Positions 1 to 9,159 are shown, counted from the stretch's first letter. The stretch is 64,000 nucleotides of DNA from Klebsiella pneumoniae (GCF_000742135.1 NZ_KN046818.1:682841-746840); one strand, 5' to 3'. Made by a program: numbers and translations. The notes: generated by a model not told the origin, from the sequence alone.

Positions 1-1
1 G

Positions 2-1504
2 TTCCGCACCATGATTCAGGCGATCAAGCAGGATCTGGGAATGAACGTCATTATGGACGTGGTGTACAACCACACCAACGCCGCCGGCCCGACCGATCGC
101 ACCTCGGTACTGGATAAGATCGTCCCCTGGTACTACCAGCGTCTGAACGAAACCACCGGCAGCGTGGAATCGGCTACCTGTTGCTCCGACTCGGCGCCAG
201 AGCACCGGATGTTCGCCAAGCTTATCGCCGATTCACTGGCGGTATGGACCACCGATTATAAGATCGATGGCTTCCGCTTCGACCTGATGGGCTACCACCC
301 GAAAGCGCAGATCCTCTCGGCCTGGGAACGCATTAAAGCGCTGAACCCGGATATCTACTTCTTTGGCGAAGGCTGGGATTCCAACCAGAGCGATCGCTTT
401 GAAATTGCCTCGCAAATCAATCTCAAAGGCACCGGGATCGGCACGTTCTCCGATCGTCTGCGCGACGCCGTGCGCGGTGGCGGGCCGTTCGATTCCGGCG
501 ATGCATTGCGCCAGAATCAGGGGGTGGGCAGCGGCGCCGGCGTTCAGCCAAATGAGCTGACCACCCTGAGCGACGATCAGGCGCGCCACCTCGCCGATCT
601 GACCCGTCTGGGCATGGCCGGTAACCTCGCGGACTTTGTGCTGATCGACAAAGACGGCGCGGTGAAGAGAGGCAGCGAGATTGATTATAACGGCGCGCCA
701 GGCGGCTATGCGGCTGATCCGACGGAAGTCGTGAACTATGTGTCAAAACACGATAACCAGACGCTGTGGGACATGATCAGCTATAAAGCCGCTCAGGAGG
801 CGGATCTCGATACCCGCGTCCGGATGCAGGCGGTGTCGCTGGCGACGGTGATGCTCGGCCAGGGGATCGCCTTTGACCAGCAGGGCTCGGAGCTGCTGCG
901 CTCTAAATCCTTTACCCGCGATTCGTATGATTCCGGCGACTGGTTTAACCGCGTGGACTACTCCCTGCAGGACAACAACTACAACGTCGGTATGCCGCGC
1001 AGCAGCGATGATGGCAGCAACTATGACATTATCGCCCGGGTGAAAGACGCGGTGGCTACTCCGGGTGAAACGGAGCTCAAGCAGATGACCGCGTTTTATC
1101 AGGAGCTGACCGCGCTGCGTAAATCGTCTCCGCTGTTTACCCTCGGCGACGGCGCGACGGTGATGAAGCGCGTGGACTTCCGCAATACTGGCGCCGATCA
1201 GCAGACGGGTCTGCTGGTGATGACCATCGATGACGGGATGCAGGCTGGCGCCAGTCTGGACAGCCGTGTCGACGGCATCGTGGTGGCGATCAACGCCGCG
1301 CCGGAAAGCCGGACGCTGCAGGACTTCGCCGGCACATCGCTCCAGCTGAGCGCTATTCAGCAGGCGGCGGGCGACCGGTCGCTGGCGAGCGGCGTGCAGG
1401 TCGCCGCTGACGGTTCGGTCACGCTGCCGGCCTGGTCGGTTGCCGTTCTCGAGTTGCCGCAGGGCGAGTCGCAGGGCGCTGGCCTGCCGGTGAGCAGTAA
1501 ATAA
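2..1504 (+). CDS. pulA: Pullulanase PulA, C-terminal part (5' end outside window)
   Basis: This is the 3' part of a secreted debranching enzyme that hydrolyses alpha-1,6 links in pullulan and branched starch. The reading frame is open to the left edge, so the lipoprotein signal, carbohydrate-binding domains and start of the barrel are missing. Three GH13 catalytic signatures are visible: FRFDLMG with the nucleophile Asp (codon 281-283), FFGEGWD with the acid/base Glu (368-370), and KHDNQTLWD with the third Asp (752-754). The C-terminal beta domain ends in a Gly/Pro/Ser-rich tail. PulA of Klebsiella is a lipoprotein exported by its own type II secretion system, and pulB and pulS follow here. 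Regulation by MalT is known for the family, but the promoter lies outside the window. Confidence 0.97.
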   Translation, partial: FRTMIQAIKQDLGMNVIMDVVYNHTNAAGPTDRTSVLDKIVPWYYQRLNETTGSVESATCCSDSAPEHRMFAKLIADSLAVWTTDYKIDGFRFDLMGYHPKAQILSAWERIKALNPDIYFFGEGWDSNQSDRFEIASQINLKGTGIGTFSDRLRDAVRGGGPFDSGDALRQNQGVGSGAGVQPNELTTLSDDQARHLADLTRLGMAGNLADFVLIDKDGAVKRGSEIDYNGAPGGYAADPTEVVNYVSKHDNQTLWDMISYKAAQEADLDTRVRMQAVSLATVMLGQGIAFDQQGSELLRSKSFTRDSYDSGDWFNRVDYSLQDNNYNVGMPRSSDDGSNYDIIARVKDAVATPGETELKQMTAFYQELTALRKSSPLFTLGDGATVMKRVDFRNTGADQQTGLLVMTIDDGMQAGASLDSRVDGIVVAINAAPESRTLQDFAGTSLQLSAIQQAAGDRSLASGVQVAADGSVTLPAWSVAVLELPQGESQGAGLPVSSK

Positions 1505-1511
1505 CATAACG

Positions 1512-1533
1512 TAGGGCGCCCGTAAGGGCGCCT
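1512..1533 (+). terminator. GC-rich hairpin after pulA
   Basis: Eight bases after the pulA stop an inverted repeat pairs GGGCGCC with GGCGCC across a short CGTAAG-containing loop. There is no T-run, so it is at best a weak or RNA-stabilising terminator. Part of it (CGTAAGGGCGCCT) recurs at 1717-1729. Confidence 0.4.
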
Positions 1534-1576
1534 CTGGCTGATGACAAACCTGTTTCGTTATTGTGCTCGCCTTTCT

Positions 1577-1680
1577 GTCGGGTGGCGGCTTTCGCCTTAC
1601 CCGGCCTACGAAAGATTGCAATTTCAAACAGTTATGCAGTTATCTGTAGGCCCGCGCAAGCGTAGCGCCGCCGGGCAATT
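1577..1680. repeat. REP/BIME palindrome pair between pulA and pulB
   Basis: Two REP-like palindromes lie head to head. The first (about 1579-1612) reads GGGTGGCGGC, TTTCGCC, TTACCCGGCCTAC. The second (about 1646-1678) is its inverse, GTAGGCCCGC, GCAAGCG, TAGCGCCGCCGGGC. Such bacterial interspersed mosaic elements are common in enterobacterial intergenic DNA and can stabilise upstream mRNA or bind gyrase or Pol I. The assignment is by pattern recognition. Confidence 0.7.
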
Positions 1681-1760
1681 CCTGAAGATTGCACTTTGTC
1701 AGCAGTCTGGGGCATCCGTAAGGGCGCCTTCTCGTTATCGTGAGGGAACAGGAGACGGTT

Positions 1761-2318
1761 GTGATTGTTCGTGATGACAGTGAAAGAGGGATCCCGCCGC
1801 TGGTGACGCATCAGCCGCCGTCCTCGCTGGATGATGCGCCGGTGATCCGCGGACGGATGGTGCAGATCCCCGGCTGGATTATCCCGCTGTACGCCGGATT
1901 ATTTATCGCGCTCGGCTGGTTTGGCGGCGAGCAGTGGCGTCACCCGGCACCGCCGCAAACGCTGCCCTTGCCGGTGGCGCATGCGGCGCTTCTGCCGTTA
2001 ACCGCTGCCGGAGAGGCCGCGCCAAAGACGCCGCCGCCGGCGGCAAAAGCCAGCGCGCCCGCGGCGCCGGAAGTGGACAGCGATACGCTGCCGCCTCTGC
2101 GCTACAGCGCCCATGTCTACGCCTCGCGACCGGAAAAGCGCAGCATTGTATTAAACGGCAAAGCGTGGACGGAGGGCGATTCACCCCTGCCGAACCTGGT
2201 GGTGGAGCAGATCCAGCAGGATGTGACGATCTTCAGCTTCAACGGCACGACCTTTACCCTCCCGGCGCTGGAGGACTGGCCGGGCGGAAAAATTGACGAG
2301 GAGCCGAAAGAGGAATAA
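1761..2318 (+). CDS. pulB: PulB, GspB-type secretion accessory protein
   Basis: The protein is a small bitopic inner-membrane protein. It has an N-terminal cytoplasmic tail, one hydrophobic segment (around WIIPLYAGLFIALGWFGG), an Ala/Pro-rich linker, and a C-terminal periplasmic GspB-like domain (PLRYSAHVYAS, RSIVLNGKAW, LEQI-type core). GspB proteins work with GspA or GspC in type II secretion in some bacteria; PulB's own role in pullulanase export is not clear. I chose the GTG at 1761 because AGGAG sits at 1749-1754, just upstream. An in-frame GTG at 1740 would add seven residues but has no ribosome binding site. It follows pulA on the same strand after a REP-filled gap of about 255 bp. Confidence 0.85.
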   Translation: MIVRDDSERGIPPLVTHQPPSSLDDAPVIRGRMVQIPGWIIPLYAGLFIALGWFGGEQWRHPAPPQTLPLPVAHAALLPLTAAGEAAPKTPPPAAKASAPAAPEVDSDTLPPLRYSAHVYASRPEKRSIVLNGKAWTEGDSPLPNLVVEQIQQDVTIFSFNGTTFTLPALEDWPGGKIDEEPKEE

Positions 2319-2356
2319 AAGCGCGCACAATAACCGGCGCGCTGAGGATATTTCGC

Positions 2357-2734
2357 TTAGTCGCTGCGCAAGCTGGCAATAAATGGCGCGAGCTGACGAT
2401 TAAATTGACTGCACTGTGTGGCTTCCGGGGTACTGTCCTGTAATAGCTGTTGGTAAAGCCGGTCGCTATTTGGGCTTAACGTCGCCACGTCAATATTTCC
2501 CCATCCGCGCGCTTTACCGACATTCACTGCTGCCCGATATATCGTTTCATCAGCGGGGAGATCGCTACGATTACATTTATTCTTGAGATAGCGCGTCCCG
2601 GCCGCCACGGACGAGAGCTGCTCGAGCTGCGCCTGGCTGCTGATAGCCGGGCTGAGCGTTGAGGCGGGTTTTTGTTGGCAGCCAGAGAGAAGGGCTACCA
2701 TGCAAAGCGGGAATATAAGCGGAATACGCATCAT
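2357..2734 (-). CDS. pulS: PulS-like type II secretion pilotin lipoprotein
   Basis: This small outer-membrane lipoprotein has a signal peptide ending in the lipobox LLSGC, followed by a short Cys-containing helical domain. Pilotins of this family bind the C-terminus of the secretin PulD, protect it from proteolysis and take it to the outer membrane through the Lol pathway. Position next to pulB and opposite orientation fit the known Klebsiella pul locus, in which pulS is a separate transcription unit. The start is taken at the tandem ATG-ATG (2734 or 2731); an upstream GTG (2758) would add eight residues ahead of the signal peptide and is unlikely. No strong Shine-Dalgarno is visible. Two Cys in the mature domain could form a disulfide. 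Confidence 0.85.
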   Translation of the reverse strand: MMRIPLIFPLCMVALLSGCQQKPASTLSPAISSQAQLEQLSSVAAGTRYLKNKCNRSDLPADETIYRAAVNVGKARGWGNIDVATLSPNSDRLYQQLLQDSTPEATQCSQFNRQLAPFIASLRSD

Positions 2735-3318
2735 AGAGTAATCAAAATAATGAATCACTGGCCGCTAGTTTAACAAATATTTCCCTGGTGTCATCATAAA
2801 ATATTATTCTGCATAAATGTTAACAGGCTCTCATTTTTATCAACGGAAAGGCGCTTAATCGACTTTACTTTTATCAATAATAAACGTTGGCGCTGGGAAA
2901 ATATATTTTCATCCGCAGATGATGCCACTGCGTTGACCGGCAGGAAGCGCGCCGTTTTTTATGTTATTAAAAAACATACTCTTTCCCATCTTGTTACGTG
3001 CGCAGGAGGTAAAATGCTGGTTAAGAATGTCGCATTTTAGTGCTATCCTGTATGCCCTGAACATTACGTGCTATGTTCTGACTTATTCTGCTGATGATGC
3101 GTTTAACACAATGATTTTATGGTGAATTTTTATTGTTAGTATCATGTAACATGAAGCAAACCAACCCTCTGAAAGGCTGGCGGCGCGTCCTGCCTGCCAG
3201 CAGGTTGTCGTCCGAAGGATAAGCAGCCTGGACGTTAATTTGAGAGATTTCTTCTTCCTCTGAACAGGGGAAGTATTGAGAATCAGGCCTTTGCGCCTGA
3301 ACGTTGCGGAGAAAAAGC
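2735..3318. other. Divergent intergenic region pulS / mrcB
   Basis: This gap of about 580 bp is AT-rich in its left two thirds and must hold the promoters of pulS and mrcB. Visible items are a GC-rich segment ending in T6 (2938-2962), a perfect AGGAGG followed by an eight-codon ORF (3004-3040), and two leader inverted repeats near mrcB: CTGGCGG with CTGCCAG-like pairing around 3176-3206, and TCAGGC with GCCTGA at 3283-3300. I see no longer gene. Confidence 0.6.
3014..3040 (+). CDS. Possible eight-codon minigene upstream of mrcB
   Basis: A perfect AGGAGG (3004-3009) is followed after four bases by ATG and an eight-residue frame, MLVKNVAF, then TAG. It is far too short to be recognised as a gene by similarity. 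It could be a leader peptide, a chance hit, or the remains of a longer gene. No attenuator-like regulatory codons stand out. Confidence 0.2.
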   Translation: MLVKNVAF

Positions 3319-5874
3319 ATGGCGGGAGATGACCGCGAGCCTATCGGACGTAAGGGAAGACCCTCACGTCCGACTAAACAGAAAGTCACCCGTCGCCGGG
3401 TCCGGGAAGAGGACTACGACGACGAGTATGATGACGATGATTATGAGGATGAGAAACCGGTGCCGAGAAAAGCCAAAGGCAAAGGTGGCAAGCCTCGTCG
3501 GAAGCGCAGCTGGCTGTGGCTGCTGGTCAAGCTGGGGATTGTCTTCGCGGTGCTGATTGCCGCCTATGGCGTCTACCTCGACCAGAAAATCCGCAGCCGC
3601 ATTGACGGTAAAGTCTGGGAGCTGCCGGCCGCGGTCTATGGCCGGATGGTCAACCTTGAGCCGGACATGCAGATCAGCAAAAACGAGATGGTGCGTCTGC
3701 TCAACGCCACGCAGTATCGCCAGGTCAGCGCGATGACGCGCCCCGGCGAATATACCGTGCAGGCTAACAGCATCGAGATGATCCGTCGTCCGTTCGATTT
3801 CCCGGACAGTAAGGAAGGGCAGGTGCGCGCGCGTCTTACCTTCGACGGCGACCATCTTGAGACCATCGAGAATATGGATAATAACCGCCAGTTCGGTTTC
3901 TTCCGCCTCGATCCGCGCCTTATCACCATGCTGCAGTCGCCGAACGGCGAGCAGCGCCTGTTCGTGAAGCGCAGCGGCTTCCCCGATCTGCTGGTGGATA
4001 CCCTGCTGGCGACCGAAGACCGCCACTTCTATGAGCACGATGGGATCAGTCTCTACTCCATCGGCCGCGCGGTGCTGGCGAACCTGACGGCAGGCCGAAC
4101 GGTGCAGGGGGCGAGTACCCTGACCCAACAGCTGGTGAAAAACCTGTTCCTCTCCAGCGAACGCTCCTACTGGCGTAAAGCCAACGAAGCGTATATGGCG
4201 CTGATCGTCGACGCCCGCTACAGCAAGGATCGCATCCTTGAGCTGTATATGAACGAGGTGTACCTCGGCCAGAGCGGCGATAACGAAATTCGCGGCTTCC
4301 CGCTGGCCAGCCTGTATTACTTCGGCCGTCCGGTGGAAGAGCTGAGCCTCGACCAGCAGGCGCTGCTGGTGGGGATGGTGAAAGGGGCGTCGGTCTATAA
4401 CCCGTGGCGTAACCCGAAACTGGCCCTTGAACGACGCAATCTGGTGCTGCGTCTGCTGCAGCAGCAGCAGGTTATCGACCAGGAGCTGTACGACATGCTC
4501 AGCGCACGTCCGCTGGGCGTGCAGCCGCGCGGCGGGGCGATTTCACCGCAGCCGGCGTTTATGCAGATGGTTCGTCAGGAACTGCAGGCGAAGCTAGGCG
4601 ATAAAGTGAAAGATCTCTCCGGCGTGAAGATCTTCACCACTTTCGACTCGGTGGCGCAGGATGCGGCGGAAAAAGCGGCCTCCGAAGGGATCCCGGTTCT
4701 GAAGAAACAGCGTAAGCTGGCAGACCTGGAAACCGCCATGGTGGTGGTTGACCGCTTTACCGGTGAAGTGCGGGCGATGGTCGGCGGCGCGGAGCCGCAG
4801 TTCGCCGGTTATAACCGCGCGATGCAGGCCCGCCGATCGATTGGTTCTCTGGCCAAGCCGGCGACCTATCTGACCGCGCTGAGCCAGCCGAATCAGTATC
4901 GCCTGAATACCTGGATCGCCGATGCGCCGGTGACGATTCGCCTGTCCAACGGTCAGACGTGGTCCCCGCAGAACGACGATCGTCGTTTCAGCGGTCAGGT
5001 GATGCTGGTCGATGCCCTGACTCGCTCGATGAACGTCCCGACGGTTAACCTCGGGATGGCGCTGGGCTTGCCGGCGGTAGTCGATACCTGGACTAAACTG
5101 GGGGCGCCGAAGAATCAGCTCAACGCGGTGCCGTCGATGCTGCTTGGCGCACTGAACCTGACGCCGATTGAAGTGGCCCAGGCCTTCCAGACCATCGCCA
5201 GCGGTGGGAACCGTGCGCCGCTTTCCGCGCTGCGGTCAGTGATTGCCGAAGATGGCACTGTGCTCTACCAGAGCTATCCGCAGGCGGAGCGCGCGGTGCC
5301 TGCCCAGGCGGCCTACATGACGCTGTGGACTATGCAGCAGGTGGTGCAGCGCGGTACGGGGCGTCAGCTGGGGGCGAAGTATCCGGGCCTGCATCTGGCG
5401 GGGAAAACCGGGACCACCAACAATAACGTCGATACCTGGTTCGCCGGCATCGACGGTAGTCAGGTGACCATCACCTGGGTGGGGCGCGACAATAACCAGC
5501 CGACCAAACTGTACGGTGCCAGCGGCGCGATGTCGATTTACCAGCGCTATCTGGCGAACCAGACGCCAACGCCGCTGGTGCTGACGGTGCCGGAAGACGT
5601 GGTTGATATGGGCGTGGACAGCAACGGCAACTTCGTCTGCAGCGGTGGTATGCGTTCGCTGCCGGTCTGGACCACGCAGCCGGATGCGCTGTGCCGTCAG
5701 GGCGAAATGATGCAACAGCAGCAGTTGCAGCAACAGGAAGCGAAAAATCCGTTTAATCAGTCCGGGCAGCAGCAGCAGCAGCAACAGCAGCAACAGCAGC
5801 AACAGCCGCCGAAGCAGCAGGAAAAGAGCGACGGCGTCGCGGGCTGGATCAAGGATATGTTCGGCAGTAACTGA
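3319..5874 (+). CDS. mrcB: Penicillin-binding protein 1b, bifunctional peptidoglycan synthase
   Basis: PBP1b polymerises lipid II into glycan strands and cross-links the peptides. Order of parts: basic and Asp/Glu-rich cytoplasmic tail, one membrane segment (about residues 64-87), a UB2H domain that binds the activator LpoB, a GT51 glycosyltransferase with the catalytic Glu in [11 protein letters not shown] (E233), and a transpeptidase with SLAK (S510), SMN and KTGTT. The ATG at 3319 has GGAGA upstream and starts [10 protein letters not shown] as in E. coli; an in-frame TTG at 3304 is rejected. The protein is 851 residues, slightly longer than the E. coli protein because of a glutamine-rich tail (13 consecutive Gln, residues 817-829) before the conserved [13 protein letters not shown] end. 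A strong terminator follows. Confidence 0.98.
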   Translation: MAGDDREPIGRKGRPSRPTKQKVTRRRVREEDYDDEYDDDDYEDEKPVPRKAKGKGGKPRRKRSWLWLLVKLGIVFAVLIAAYGVYLDQKIRSRIDGKVWELPAAVYGRMVNLEPDMQISKNEMVRLLNATQYRQVSAMTRPGEYTVQANSIEMIRRPFDFPDSKEGQVRARLTFDGDHLETIENMDNNRQFGFFRLDPRLITMLQSPNGEQRLFVKRSGFPDLLVDTLLATEDRHFYEHDGISLYSIGRAVLANLTAGRTVQGASTLTQQLVKNLFLSSERSYWRKANEAYMALIVDARYSKDRILELYMNEVYLGQSGDNEIRGFPLASLYYFGRPVEELSLDQQALLVGMVKGASVYNPWRNPKLALERRNLVLRLLQQQQVIDQELYDMLSARPLGVQPRGGAISPQPAFMQMVRQELQAKLGDKVKDLSGVKIFTTFDSVAQDAAEKAASEGIPVLKKQRKLADLETAMVVVDRFTGEVRAMVGGAEPQFAGYNRAMQARRSIGSLAKPATYLTALSQPNQYRLNTWIADAPVTIRLSNGQTWSPQNDDRRFSGQVMLVDALTRSMNVPTVNLGMALGLPAVVDTWTKLGAPKNQLNAVPSMLLGALNLTPIEVAQAFQTIASGGNRAPLSALRSVIAEDGTVLYQSYPQAERAVPAQAAYMTLWTMQQVVQRGTGRQLGAKYPGLHLAGKTGTTNNNVDTWFAGIDGSQVTITWVGRDNNQPTKLYGASGAMSIYQRYLANQTPTPLVLTVPEDVVDMGVDSNGNFVCSGGMRSLPVWTTQPDALCRQGEMMQQQQLQQQEAKNPFNQSGQQQQQQQQQQQQQPPKQQEKSDGVAGWIKDMFGSN
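5767..5805 (+). repeat. CAG/CAA trinucleotide repeat inside mrcB
   Basis: Thirteen consecutive glutamine codons (CAG x5, then CAA interrupting every two CAG) form a microsatellite in the disordered periplasmic tail of PBP1b. A shorter Gln-rich stretch precedes it near 5712-5740. The length may vary between strains by slippage. Confidence 0.9.
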
Positions 5875-5893
5875 TTTTGACCGCACGACCAGA

Positions 5894-5926
5894 CCCCTTA
5901 ATACGAAAGTATTAAGGGGTTTTTTT
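5894..5926 (+). terminator. Rho-independent terminator of mrcB
   Basis: A perfect 11-bp stem (CCCCTTAATAC with GTATTAAGGGG) closes a GAAA tetraloop and is followed by seven T. It lies 20 bp after the mrcB stop. Confidence 0.95.
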
Positions 5927-6055
5927 ATGCCTGTAAAAAAGTTAACGGCTCTTTAACTCCATAATAACTATCTGGTTATTAATTCAGCCTTCGACCGGCG
6001 GCGACAGGCATATCGCTTGCCTTGCCTTCGACGTTTCGCCTATTATATCGCCCGT

Positions 6056-6087
6056 CATAATAATAATTCTCGTTTACGTTATCATTC
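6056..6087 (+). promoter_or_regulatory. Probable Fur box upstream of fhuA
   Basis: The stretch contains overlapping AT-rich hexamers (ATAATAATAATTCTC, GTTATCATTC) resembling the Fur consensus GATAAT-GATAATCATTATC. It ends about 20 bp before the fhuA start, where iron-loaded Fur would block transcription. Position and sequence resemble the E. coli fhuA operator. Confidence 0.75.
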
Positions 6088-6108
6088 ACTTTCATCAGAG
6101 ATATACCC

Positions 6109-8316
6109 ATGGCGCGTCCAAAAACTGCTCAGCCAAATCACTCGCTGCGTAAAGTCGCAGCTGTAGTAGCCACGGCGGTTAGCGGCATGTCTGTCTACGC
6201 ACAGGCAGCAGAACAACCGAAGCAAGAAGAAACCATCACCGTCGTTGCCGCCCCGGCCGCCCAGGAAAGCGCCTGGGGACCGGCGCCGACTATCGCGGCA
6301 AAACGCTCCGCCACGGCGACCAAAACCGATACCCCGATTGAAAAAACGCCGCAGTCTGTGTCGGTGGTGACGCGCCAGGAGATGGAGATGCGCCAGCCGA
6401 CGACGGTAAAAGAGGCGCTCTCCTATACGCCAAGCGTCTTCTCCACTCGCGGCAGTTCGACCACCTATGACGTGGTCACCATTCGCGGCTTCACCACCTC
6501 GACGACCGTCAACACCAACCAGTATCTGGACGGCATGAAGCTGCAGGGGAATAACTACTCTGAAGTCTCCATGGATCCTTACTTCCTCGAGCGTGTGGAA
6601 GTGATGCGCGGGCCAACCTCGGTGCTGTACGGCAACAGCAACCCGGGCGGTATCGTCAGCATGGTCAGCAAGCGCCCGACTACCGAGCCGCTGAAAGAAG
6701 TGCAGTTTAAGATGGGCACCGACAATCTGTGGCAGACCGGGTTTGACTTTAGCGACGCCATTGATGATGCCGGCGTTTGGTCGTATCGCCTGACCGGCCT
6801 TGGCCGCAGTCAGGATGCCCAGCAGCAGATGGCGAAATCGACTCGCTACGCGGTGGCGCCCTCCTTTAGCTGGCGTCCGGACGATAAAACCGACTTCACC
6901 TTCCTGAGCAACTTCCAGAATGACCCGGATGCGGGCTACTACGGCTGGCTGCCGCGCGAAGGCACCGTGGTGCCGTATTACGACGCCAACGGTAAGGCGC
7001 ACAAGCTGCCGACCGATTTCAACGAAGGCGAGTCCGATAATAAAATCTCCCGCCGCCAGAAGATGGTGGGCTACAGCTTCTCCCATCAGTTCGATGACAC
7101 CTTTACCGTGCGGCAGAACCTGCGCTATGCCGATGTGCATACGCTCTATCGTTCCGTATACGGCAACGGCTATGTCGCGCCGGGCTACATGAATCGCGCC
7201 TACGTGCGCTCCGACGAGCACCTGAACACCTTCACCGTCGATACCCAGCTGCAGTCTGATTTCGCCACCGGCGCGGTCAGCCATACGCTGCTGACCGGCG
7301 TGGACTACTCGCGGATGCGTAACGATGTGGATGCCGACTACGGGACGGCGGATCCTATCAGCATGAGCAATCCGCAGTACGGCAATCCGAATATTCAGGT
7401 CACCTTCCCGTACGCGGTCCTCAACCGGATGGAGCAGACCGGCCTGTACGCGCAGGATCAGATGGAGTGGGATAAATGGGTGATGACCCTGGGCGGCCGT
7501 TACGATTACGCCACGACCTCAACGTTAACCCGCGCCACCAACAGCCTGGCGGAGAATCACGACCAGCAGTTCAGCTGGCGCGGCGGCATCAACTACCTGT
7601 TCGATAACGGCATCTCTCCGTACTTCAGCTACAGCGAATCGTTTGAACCGGTATCGGGTTCCAACAGCCGCGGCCAGCCGTTCGATCCGTCGCGCGGTAA
7701 GCAGTATGAAGCCGGCGTGAAATACGTGCCGAAAGATATGCCGGTGGTGGTCACCGCGGCGGTCTATCAGCTGACCAAAGACAAGAACCTGACGGCTGAT
7801 CCGGCTAACCAGGCGTTCAGCATCCAGACCGGCGAGATCCGCTCCCGCGGCCTTGAGCTGGAGGCGAAGGCGGCGGTGAACGCCAATATTAACGTCACCG
7901 CAGCCTACAGCTACACCGATGCGGAGTACACTCACGATACGGTGTTCAACGGCAAACGTCCGGCGGAAGTGCCGCGTAACATGGCCTCCCTGTGGGCGGA
8001 TTATACCTTCCACGAAACCGCGCTGAGCGGTCTGACGATTGGGGCCGGGGCGCGCTATATCGGTTCAACGGTCAGCTACTACAAAAATGACACCAGCACC
8101 GGTAAGAAAAATGATGCCTTTAGTGTGGCCGGTTATGCGCTGATGGATGCGACGGTGAAATACGATCTGGCGCGCTTTGGCCTGCCGGGATCGTCGGTCG
8201 GCGTCAACGTCAACAACCTGTTCGACCGCGAATATGTCTCCAGTTGCTACAGCGAATACGCCTGCTACTGGGGCGCCGGACGTCAGGTCGTCGCCACCGC
8301 CACCTTCCGTTTCTAA
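6109..8316 (+). CDS. fhuA: Ferrichrome outer-membrane receptor FhuA
   Basis: This TonB-dependent transporter brings ferrichrome-type hydroxamate siderophores across the outer membrane; in E. coli it is also the receptor for phages T1, T5 and phi80 and for colicin M. A signal peptide of about 33 residues ends in YAQA. The TonB box is EETITVVAA, the plug domain follows (TPQSVSVVTRQEM, GPTSVLYGNSNPGG), and the rest is a 22-strand beta barrel ending in the typical TATFRF. A Cys pair near the C-terminus (SSCYSEYAC) matches the conserved disulfide of the family. It is first in fhuACDB, with 45 bp to fhuC, and is probably repressed by Fur. Confidence 0.97.
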   Translation: MARPKTAQPNHSLRKVAAVVATAVSGMSVYAQAAEQPKQEETITVVAAPAAQESAWGPAPTIAAKRSATATKTDTPIEKTPQSVSVVTRQEMEMRQPTTVKEALSYTPSVFSTRGSSTTYDVVTIRGFTTSTTVNTNQYLDGMKLQGNNYSEVSMDPYFLERVEVMRGPTSVLYGNSNPGGIVSMVSKRPTTEPLKEVQFKMGTDNLWQTGFDFSDAIDDAGVWSYRLTGLGRSQDAQQQMAKSTRYAVAPSFSWRPDDKTDFTFLSNFQNDPDAGYYGWLPREGTVVPYYDANGKAHKLPTDFNEGESDNKISRRQKMVGYSFSHQFDDTFTVRQNLRYADVHTLYRSVYGNGYVAPGYMNRAYVRSDEHLNTFTVDTQLQSDFATGAVSHTLLTGVDYSRMRNDVDADYGTADPISMSNPQYGNPNIQVTFPYAVLNRMEQTGLYAQDQMEWDKWVMTLGGRYDYATTSTLTRATNSLAENHDQQFSWRGGINYLFDNGISPYFSYSESFEPVSGSNSRGQPFDPSRGKQYEAGVKYVPKDMPVVVTAAVYQLTKDKNLTADPANQAFSIQTGEIRSRGLELEAKAAVNANINVTAAYSYTDAEYTHDTVFNGKRPAEVPRNMASLWADYTFHETALSGLTIGAGARYIGSTVSYYKNDTSTGKKNDAFSVAGYALMDATVKYDLARFGLPGSSVGVNVNNLFDREYVSSCYSEYACYWGAGRQVVATATFRF

Positions 8317-8361
8317 CCACCTACGGGCGCGGTTCGCCGCGCCCTCTATCAGGTTATCGCT

Positions 8362-9159
8362 ATGCAGGAACAGACTCCGCACGCAGAAACCACCTTCGAG
8401 CTGGATCGCGTCACTTTCCGTGTGCCTGGCCGCACATTGCTCCATCCGCTCTCGCTCACCTTCCCGACCGGAAAAGTCACAGGCCTGATCGGCCATAATG
8501 GCTCCGGCAAATCGACGTTACTGAAAATGCTTGGCCGTCATCAGCCGCCCTCCGCAGGCGAAGTGCTGCTGGACGGGCAGCCGCTGGAGAGCTGGGGCAG
8601 CAAAGCCTTTGCCCGCAAAGTGGCCTATCTGCCGCAGCAGCTGCCGCCGGCCGAAGGTATGACGGTGCGCGAGCTGGTGGCGATCGGCCGCTATCCATGG
8701 CACGGCGCGCTGGGTCGCTTTGGCGCAGCGGACCGTGAGAAAGTAGAAGAGGCGATTGCGCTGGTGGGGCTGAAGCCGCTCGCTCATCGTCTGGTGGACA
8801 GCCTCTCCGGCGGTGAACGCCAGCGGGCGTGGATCGCCATGCTGGTGGCGCAGGACAGTCGCTGCCTGCTGCTCGATGAACCCACCTCGGCGCTGGATAT
8901 TGCTCATCAAGTCGATGTTCTGGCGCTGGTGCATCGTCTCAGCCAGCAGCGCGGCCTGACGGTGATCGCCGTCCTGCACGATATTAATATGGCGGCCCGC
9001 TATTGCGACTATCTGGTGGCCCTGCGCGGCGGAGAAATGATTGCTCAGGGGACGCCGGCGGAACTGATGCGCAGCGACACTCTGGAACAGATCTACGGCA
9101 TCCCGATGGGGATCCTGCCACACCCGGCCGGTGCGGCGCCGGTAAGCTTTGTCTATTGA
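8362..9159 (+). CDS. fhuC: Ferrichrome ABC transporter ATP-binding protein FhuC
   Basis: This cytoplasmic ATPase powers hydroxamate siderophore import through FhuB. The 265-residue protein has Walker A GHNGSGKST (residues 44-52), a Q-loop in YLPQQLP, the signature LSGGERQ, Walker B CLLLDEPT, and a switch His in VLHDIN. Its stop codon overlaps the fhuD start (TGATG), so the two are translationally coupled. Confidence 0.97.
   Translation: MQEQTPHAETTFELDRVTFRVPGRTLLHPLSLTFPTGKVTGLIGHNGSGKSTLLKMLGRHQPPSAGEVLLDGQPLESWGSKAFARKVAYLPQQLPPAEGMTVRELVAIGRYPWHGALGRFGAADREKVEEAIALVGLKPLAHRLVDSLSGGERQRAWIAMLVAQDSRCLLLDEPTSALDIAHQVDVLALVHRLSQQRGLTVIAVLHDINMAARYCDYLVALRGGEMIAQGTPAELMRSDTLEQIYGIPMGILPHPAGAAPVSFVY

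Noticed and set aside
1577-1680. Inverted repeats considered as ends of a small insertion element
   Set aside because: The palindromes fit REP units, recur in other gaps here, and enclose no coding sequence.
3117-3389. 90-codon minus-strand frame across the mrcB start
   Set aside because: It overlaps the conserved mrcB N-terminus and leader; no ribosome binding site or similarity.
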